Of a stretch of 64,000 nt of DNA, positions 59,657 through 64,000 are shown one piece after another. The notes beneath the pieces were generated by a model, which worked only from the letters and a program-made list of their open reading frames with translations, was not told the DNA's origin and did no database searches. The number at the start of each line of letters is the position of its first letter. Position 1 is the stretch's first letter. Source of the DNA: Actinomycetota bacterium (GTDB taxonomy: Bacteria > Actinomycetota > Acidimicrobiia > Acidimicrobiales > JAJPHE01); assembly GCA_027315345.1 (NCBI GenBank), contig DAHUYE010000026.1, forward strand, positions 1 to 64,000, written 5' to 3'. The translations under genes and the position numbers were made by a program.

Positions 59657-59662
59657 ACCCTA
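59657..59662 (-). promoter_or_regulatory. Putative -10 element of the fdhA operon
   Basis: TAGGGT on the minus strand, 7 nt before the leader GTG 59649. An identical box faces the other way at 59686-59691. Confidence 0.5.
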
Positions 59663-59685
59663 ACGCGTCCCGAGGGCCGGGCCGG

Positions 59686-59691
59686 TAGGGT
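59686..59691 (+). promoter_or_regulatory. Putative leaderless -10 element for mobA
   Basis: TAGGGT lies 8 nt before TTG 59700, 23 bases from the opposing fdhA element. Confidence 0.5.
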
Positions 59692-59699
59692 CGGCTGAC

Positions 59700-60284
59700 T
59701 TGGCCGGAACGCGACTGACGGGGATTCTCCTGACCGGCGGACTGAGCCGGCGCATGGGGAAGGACAAGGCCACCCTGGTGGTCGGCGGCATGACCTTGGC
59801 CCGTCGCTCGGCCCGGCTCCTGGCCGGCGCGGCCGACCGGGTCATCGAGGTCGGGCCCGGTCACTCCGGCCTGTCCTTCCTGGTCGAGGAGCCACCTGGC
59901 CAGGGTCCTTTGGTGGCGATCGCCGGCGCCCGACGTCACCTCCGCCAGGAGGGCTGGACCGGGCCGGCCCTGGTGCTGGCCTGTGACCTGCCCCGCCTCG
60001 AGGCGCAGGTGCTGGAGGTACTGGCCCACTGGCCGGGCTCCGGAACGATCCTGCCCACCCTGGGCGGACGGGACCAGCCCCTGTGCGCCCGCTGGTCGGC
60101 CGAGGACCTGGACCGAGCCGTCGCCCGGGCCGAAGCCGGGGAGCGTTCGCTGCGCTGGCTGTCGGACTCGAACCCGATCCGCCTGGCCGAGACGGACTGG
60201 CCCGAACCGGCGCTGGCCGCCTCGCTGGCCGACGCCGATACGCCAGAGGACCTCGAGAAGCTCAGCCCGCCCCGGCCGGAATGA
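59700..60284 (+). CDS. mobA: Molybdenum cofactor guanylyltransferase
   Basis: A 194-residue nucleotidyltransferase that adds GMP to molybdopterin to give the guanine dinucleotide cofactor needed by FdhA. The nucleotide-binding motif LLTGGLSRRMGKDKATL is at residues 10-26, and ACDLPRLEAQV holds the Mg-binding Asp. DQPLCARW is a family block. The start is TTG 59700. It is divergent from fdhA and overlaps fdhD by 23 bases at its 3' end. Confidence 0.9.
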   Translation: MAGTRLTGILLTGGLSRRMGKDKATLVVGGMTLARRSARLLAGAADRVIEVGPGHSGLSFLVEEPPGQGPLVAIAGARRHLRQEGWTGPALVLACDLPRLEAQVLEVLAHWPGSGTILPTLGGRDQPLCARWSAEDLDRAVARAEAGERSLRWLSDSNPIRLAETDWPEPALAASLADADTPEDLEKLSPPRPE

Positions 60285-61128
60285 CCCGGTGCCGGCCCGA
60301 GTAGACGTTGGCCCGGCCTTGGCGCACGAAACCGGCCAGGGTCATGCCCGTCTCCAGGGCCAGCTGCACGGCGATGGATGACGGAGCCGACACCGAGACG
60401 AGGACGGTGAAGCCGGCCACGGCCGCCTTCTGCACGATCTCGAAGCCGGCCCGGCCCGACACCACCAGAACGAGCTCGTGGGCCGGGAGCTCTCCTCGGC
60501 GGGCCAGATGGCCCACCACCTTGTCCACGGCATTGTGGCGGCCGATGTCCTCCCGCACGCAGACGGGCTCGCCCCGGGCGGTGAAGGCCCCGGCGGCGTG
60601 CAGGCCGCCCGTGCTGTCGAAGATCCCCTGACCGGCCCGGAGCCGCTCGGGCAGGCCGACCACGACATCGACAGGCAGTACCGGGCCCAGCCCGGACAGG
60701 TCGCTCACCGCCCGCCGGATGGCGTCCACGCTGTCCTTGCCACACAGCCCGCAGGCCGAGCTCACCAGCCAGGGCCGGGCTCCCTCCACCGGGGTCGTCT
60801 CGTAGCCGTCCCGAAGGCGCAGCTCGACGGCGTTGTCATCGGCCGGGGCACCCCAGTGAACCGACTGGATGGCCCCGGGATCGTCCACCAGCTGCTCGGT
60901 GATAGCGAGGCCCCAGGCCAGGTCGAAGTCGTCCCCCGGCGTGCGCATCACCACCGCCGCCGGCGTCCCGGGCTCCTCGGCGGTACCGCCCAGCCGGATC
61001 TCGAGAGGCTCCTCGGCGGCCAGATGGTCCTCCTCGGTGGCGCCGGCCCCGCTGGCGCCGAGCCGCCAGACCTCGGTGACCAACTCCGCCCGCCCCCGGG
61101 CCCGGTCCAGACTCACAAACGGAGTCAT
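60262..61128 (-). CDS. fdhD: Formate dehydrogenase accessory sulfurtransferase
   Basis: A 288-residue FdhD, which carries sulfur from a cysteine desulfurase to the molybdenum cofactor of formate dehydrogenase. The conserved Cys pair is in SACGLCGKDSVD. MRTPGDDFDLAWGLAITEQ, FDSTGGLHAAG and CVREDIGRHNAVDKVVG are typical blocks. ATG 61128 is chosen from the family length; the frame is open to 61320. It converges on mobA with a short overlap. Confidence 0.92.
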   Translation of the reverse strand: MTPFVSLDRARGRAELVTEVWRLGASGAGATEEDHLAAEEPLEIRLGGTAEEPGTPAAVVMRTPGDDFDLAWGLAITEQLVDDPGAIQSVHWGAPADDNAVELRLRDGYETTPVEGARPWLVSSACGLCGKDSVDAIRRAVSDLSGLGPVLPVDVVVGLPERLRAGQGIFDSTGGLHAAGAFTARGEPVCVREDIGRHNAVDKVVGHLARRGELPAHELVLVVSGRAGFEIVQKAAVAGFTVLVSVSAPSSIAVQLALETGMTLAGFVRQGRANVYSGRHRVIPAGAG

Positions 61129-61184
61129 ACCACCGGCAAGGTCATGGATAGCTTGGACCGGGAGCCTCGGAAGCGAGAGACCCC

Positions 61185-61430
61185 ATGCCGTTCTGTCCCC
61201 AATGCGGATATCAACACGGTGACCTGGACGAGCTCTGTCCGAGCTGCGGCAGAGGCCTGGCTCCTCCTCGGCGCCCGGTAACCACGCCAGGCGCGGCGGC
61301 CAGCCCCCCGCCCGGACCAATGGGCACCGGGCGGGGCGGGACCTTCAACCGTCGCAGGCGATGCGGGCGCCCACATCACCCGGCACCGGTGACCCGTCTC
61401 GCAGCCGGGCGGGGCGAAGCAGCTCTCTGA
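61185..61430 (+). CDS. Zinc-ribbon ORF, possibly degenerate
   Basis: An 81-residue ORF. The first 30 residues, [20 protein letters not shown] followed by CG, form a convincing CxxC-x11-CxxC zinc ribbon. The rest is Pro/Gly/Arg-rich and resembles out-of-frame translation, so the gene may have suffered a frameshift or be a short zinc-ribbon protein with a disordered tail. It is divergent from fdhD. No good ribosome binding site is visible. Confidence 0.45.
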   Translation: MPFCPQCGYQHGDLDELCPSCGRGLAPPRRPVTTPGAAASPPPGPMGTGRGGTFNRRRRCGRPHHPAPVTRLAAGRGEAAL

Positions 61431-61478
61431 TCGCCCTCCCAGACCGGCCAAGGAGGTTGGATCCGGTCGGGCTGAGGG

Positions 61479-61484
61479 TAGGTT
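61479..61484 (+). promoter_or_regulatory. Putative leaderless -10 element for the aldo/keto reductase
   Basis: TAGGTT lies 7 nt before ATG 61492. Confidence 0.5.
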
Positions 61485-61491
61485 CGATGCC

Positions 61492-62463
61492 ATGGACCAA
61501 CGACGTTTAGGACCGCTCACGGTTTCCGCCCTCGGGCTCGGGTGCATGGGGATGTCCGAGTTCTACGGCCAGGGTGATGACGAGGAGTCGGTCAGGGTCA
61601 TCCGGCGGGCCCTGGACCTCGGGTGCAACTTCCTGGACACCGCCGACATGTACGGCCCGTTCACCAATGAGGCCCTGGTGGGCCGGGCCATCAAGGACCG
61701 CCGGGAGGAGGTGGTGCTGGCCACCAAGTTCGGTAACGAGCGGCGCCAGGACGGCACCTGGATCGGCGTAAACGGCAGCCCGGAGTACGTCCGGGCCGCC
61801 TGTGACGCCTCTCTGGGACGCCTCGGAGTGGACCACATCGACCTCTACTACCAGCACCGGGTCGACACCTCGGTACCCATCGAAGACACGGTTGGAGCCA
61901 TGGCCGAGTTGGTGGAGGCCGGCAAGATCCGCCACCTTGGCCTGTCCGAGGCCGGGCCCCAGACGATCCGACGGGCGGCGGCGGTTCATCCCATCGCCGC
62001 GCTGCAGACCGAGTACAGCCTCTGGAGCCGTGACCCAGAGGACGACATTCTTCCCACCGTCCGGGAGTTGGGCATCGGCTTCGTGGCCTACAGCCCGCTC
62101 GGTCGGGGGTTCCTCACCGGCCGCTACCGCTCGGCTTCCGATCTGCCCGAGGGCGACAGCCGAGCCCAGCGCTTTCCGCGCTTCAATGAGGAGAACATGG
62201 CCCACAACCTGGCGCTGGTGGAACGGGTCGAGGAGCTGGCGGGCCGGAAGGGCTGCACAGCCGGCCAGGTGGCTCTGGCCTGGGTGCTGGCCCAGGGCGA
62301 GGACATCGTGCCCATTCCGGGGACCAAGCGGCTCAAGTACCTCGAGGAGAACCTGGCCGCCGCCGATGTCGAGCTATCCGAGGAGGATGTGCGGTGGTTG
62401 TCGGACAATGTCGGTGCCCCCCAGGGCGACCGGTACGCCGACATGGGAACCGTCAACCGCTGA
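61492..62463 (+). CDS. Aldo/keto reductase
   Basis: A 323-residue NADPH-dependent aldo/keto reductase of the AKR13/YakC-like group. The catalytic tetrad is visible: Asp and Tyr in [15 protein letters not shown], Lys in VLATKFGNE and His in DLYYQHRVD. The cofactor loop includes [18 protein letters not shown]. Length and order are normal. It would reduce aldehydes or ketones; the substrate is unknown. It stands alone and converges on the winged-helix gene at 62537. Confidence 0.9.
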   Translation: MDQRRLGPLTVSALGLGCMGMSEFYGQGDDEESVRVIRRALDLGCNFLDTADMYGPFTNEALVGRAIKDRREEVVLATKFGNERRQDGTWIGVNGSPEYVRAACDASLGRLGVDHIDLYYQHRVDTSVPIEDTVGAMAELVEAGKIRHLGLSEAGPQTIRRAAAVHPIAALQTEYSLWSRDPEDDILPTVRELGIGFVAYSPLGRGFLTGRYRSASDLPEGDSRAQRFPRFNEENMAHNLALVERVEELAGRKGCTAGQVALAWVLAQGEDIVPIPGTKRLKYLEENLAAADVELSEEDVRWLSDNVGAPQGDRYADMGTVNR

Positions 62464-62536
62464 GGCACTCGCTACGGAATTCGGGCCCATCCCAGAGCTT
62501 CACCCAGCCGGCCACGAGTGGTGGAGGTGGCAGCGT

Positions 62537-63166
62537 TCAGGCGTCGGCAGCGGTCCGCTCCACGCCCAGGGTCAGAATCAGATCCTGATGAAGTTCCATC
62601 CAAATGTCGTGATACGAATCGCTCAAGGGGGCTGTGAACCGGTCGAGCTGGCCACCGGCGACGGCCCTGGCGGCCGCACTCAGACGAGGGCGGTAACCCG
62701 ACAGCCGTTCTAATGCCTGCCCGAGTTGTCCCAACAGCGGCTCATTGTCCCGATCGAAGGCCACCAGCCGATCTATGACGGCGCGGTCGTACTCAGTGTC
62801 TTCATGGTCATTGGGGATCAGGCCGTCGCCAGTTCCGGTCCGGAGCTGCCAGTCGGTACAGAGTTGCTTGAACTCCGAGTTGCGCACCACGAACTCGGAG
62901 TAGACGGGATGGAGGAGCTCGACACAGTTGGTCCTCTGACGATCCCGCTGCAATTCACTGAGGTGCATATCGCGACCGGCCGGGGTCAAGGTCCAGCCGC
63001 TGATATGGCCCTGGCGGTGATAAGCCAGACCCTCCTCGCCCAAACGCTCCAGGGTCCGGACGCATACATCGGATTCGCTCGTCAGGGCTGAGGTGAGGGC
63101 ATCGACCGAGACGAAGCCCCGGATGCGAAGAGTATGAAGAACAAGAAAGGTCGGGTCAGCAGACAT
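62537..63166 (-). CDS. Winged-helix protein next to a PEP-utilising enzyme
   Basis: A 209-residue protein. Residues 1-75 look like a winged helix (FLVLHTLRIRGFVSVDALTS, VCVRTLERLGEEGLAYHRQGHISGWTLTPAGRDMH). The rest is helical with many Asp and Arg and no named domain. It starts 8 bases after the stop of the PEP-utilising enzyme gene, so they are co-transcribed. It may be the operon regulator or a partner protein; I cannot decide from sequence. Confidence 0.7.
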   Translation of the reverse strand: MSADPTFLVLHTLRIRGFVSVDALTSALTSESDVCVRTLERLGEEGLAYHRQGHISGWTLTPAGRDMHLSELQRDRQRTNCVELLHPVYSEFVVRNSEFKQLCTDWQLRTGTGDGLIPNDHEDTEYDRAVIDRLVAFDRDNEPLLGQLGQALERLSGYRPRLSAAARAVAGGQLDRFTAPLSDSYHDIWMELHQDLILTLGVERTAADA

Positions 63167-63174
63167 CGGGTTGT

Positions 63175-64000
63175 TCAGCGCTCGGGAAGTTCCAGGATCG
63201 TCACCGTGCCCGCCGTGCCGTCGACCTCGATGAGAGAACCCTCGGGGATCCGGCGGGTGGCGTCAGTGACGGACACTGCACACGGAATCCCCAATTCGCG
63301 CGACACGATGATGGCGTGGCTGATTTGAGCGCCGACGTTCACGACCACAGCGGCCGAGGGCACGAACAGGGGCGTCCAGGAAGGATCGGTGATGGGGGCG
63401 ACCAAGACCTCGCCGGGCTCGAGCATGCCCCCGTCCGAGGGATCGAGAATGACCCGAGCCCGTCCGGAAGCCTTCCCGGGACAGCCGGGGATACCGCTGA
63501 GCACGGTCCCCCTGGCCACCTCTTCCACCAGACCACCGCCCACGGCTGGCCACTGCTCGGGGGCCACCAGGCCCTCGTGGATGACGAAGGGAGGGATCTT
63601 CTGGGCCAACTCCGCCCAGCGCTTTTCCCGCTGGCGGATGGTTTCCTTGAACGACTCTGGCTCTTCCAGGAACGCATCGACCTCGTCGGCCATGAGCATG
63701 CCGAAGTTCTCCACTGCATCGAAATGGCCGGCCGCCACCATCCGACGGCCGAACTCGTGCATCATCACCCGACACTCGTTGACCAGACGCACGATGTTGG
63801 TCTTGGAGCGCTCCCGGGCCGGCAAGAAGACGGCCGCCGAGCGCATAGCGGCCAGAAATTGGCCCTGCGTGTCGGGGTCACCAGCGAGCATCTCTGCCAC
63901 CTTGGCCGTGAGTTCCTCCCGGTCTTGGACCAGGGCGTCTTGGTGGCCCTGGGGCGCGGCGTCCGGCGGGGACAGCCGCATCCGGTCGATGGCGGTAAGC
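63175..64000 (-). CDS. C-terminal part of a PEP/pyruvate-utilising enzyme, cut by the window edge
   Basis: The frame is open to the last base of the window, so this is a partial gene; the Met at 63981 is internal. The visible 275 residues contain a helical linker and the swivelling phosphohistidine domain: GIPGCPGKASGRARVIL, VLVAPITDPSWTPLFVPSAAVVVNVGAQISHAIIVSRELGIPCAV. The His in QISHAII is the phosphorylated residue of PEP synthase, PPDK and rifampin phosphotransferase relatives. The missing N-terminus would show which of these it is. Confidence 0.8.
   Translation of the reverse strand, partial: LTAIDRMRLSPPDAAPQGHQDALVQDREELTAKVAEMLAGDPDTQGQFLAAMRSAAVFLPARERSKTNIVRLVNECRVMMHEFGRRMVAAGHFDAVENFGMLMADEVDAFLEEPESFKETIRQREKRWAELAQKIPPFVIHEGLVAPEQWPAVGGGLVEEVARGTVLSGIPGCPGKASGRARVILDPSDGGMLEPGEVLVAPITDPSWTPLFVPSAAVVVNVGAQISHAIIVSRELGIPCAVSVTDATRRIPEGSLIEVDGTAGTVTILELPER

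Noticed and set aside
61125-61547. A 140-codon minus-strand frame between fdhD and the aldo/keto reductase
   Set aside because: It overlaps the starts of both neighbours and the zinc-ribbon ORF and has no recognisable domain or ribosome binding site.

Overview
The window is very GC-rich, densely coded DNA with short intergenic gaps and many overlapping start/stop codons. The gene content points to an actinobacterium: a Ddn-type F420-dependent reductase, an M. tuberculosis-like glutamine-dependent NAD synthetase, FadD/FadE-type lipid enzymes, Baeyer-Villiger-type monooxygenases and a DUF6295-like protein. About fifteen genes have a TANNNT -10 element 6-8 nt before the start codon, as in leaderless actinobacterial transcripts. 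Acidimicrobiia or a related uncultured lineage would fit, but that is inference. I see no insertion sequence, phage, CRISPR array, rRNA or replication origin, and no gene-free stretch longer than about 300 bases.

Layout. 1-5200: a cut-off minus-strand gene, a secreted GH113-like glycosidase with a membrane tail, a quinone oxidoreductase, two unknown proteins (one a lipoprotein) and an anti-sigma-type ATPase paired with an unknown protein. 5262-16342: an MFS exporter, an acyl-CoA dehydrogenase/acyl-CoA synthetase pair, an AlaA-like aminotransferase followed by a Cys-rich membrane miniprotein, a large arylsulfatase, and a ddn/GNAT/epoxide-hydrolase operon. 16369-24214: a ceramidase-like protein, a DegT aminotransferase overlapping nadE, an MFS transporter overlapping its MerR regulator, a small membrane protein and a PaaI-type thioesterase.

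24218-36645 is one minus-strand block and the most interesting region: Baeyer-Villiger monooxygenase, GH26-like glycosidase, an exosortase fused to an EpsI-like domain, a membrane glycosyltransferase carrying IPT/TIG-like ectodomains, then two sedolisin (S53) proteases. Both proteases end in the same tripartite signal: VPEAP, a membrane helix and an Arg cluster. This looks like a self-contained sorting system, with the sortase, its candidate substrates and a surface-polymer glycosyltransferase in one locus. A third S53 protease at 42582-44357 lacks the signal.

36733-49152 holds a CoA transferase, an ArsR regulator, a dienelactone hydrolase/SDR/DUF6295 group, an orphan substrate-binding protein, a MOSC protein divergent from a second monooxygenase, an SRPBCC protein, an M20 peptidase and an RDD protein. 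49222-61128 is a nearly complete selenocysteine and formate dehydrogenase locus: diguanylate cyclase, tRNA-Sec (selC), selD, selA, selB, nrfD-type membrane subunit, fdhB, the selenoprotein fdhA (in-frame UGA with an E. coli-like SECIS hairpin), mobA and fdhD. It encodes Sec-tRNA synthesis and decoding, the enzyme using Sec, and molybdenum-cofactor maturation; only SerRS is missing. 61185-64000 carries a zinc-ribbon ORF, an aldo/keto reductase, a winged-helix protein and the C-terminal part of a PEP-utilising enzyme that runs off the window.
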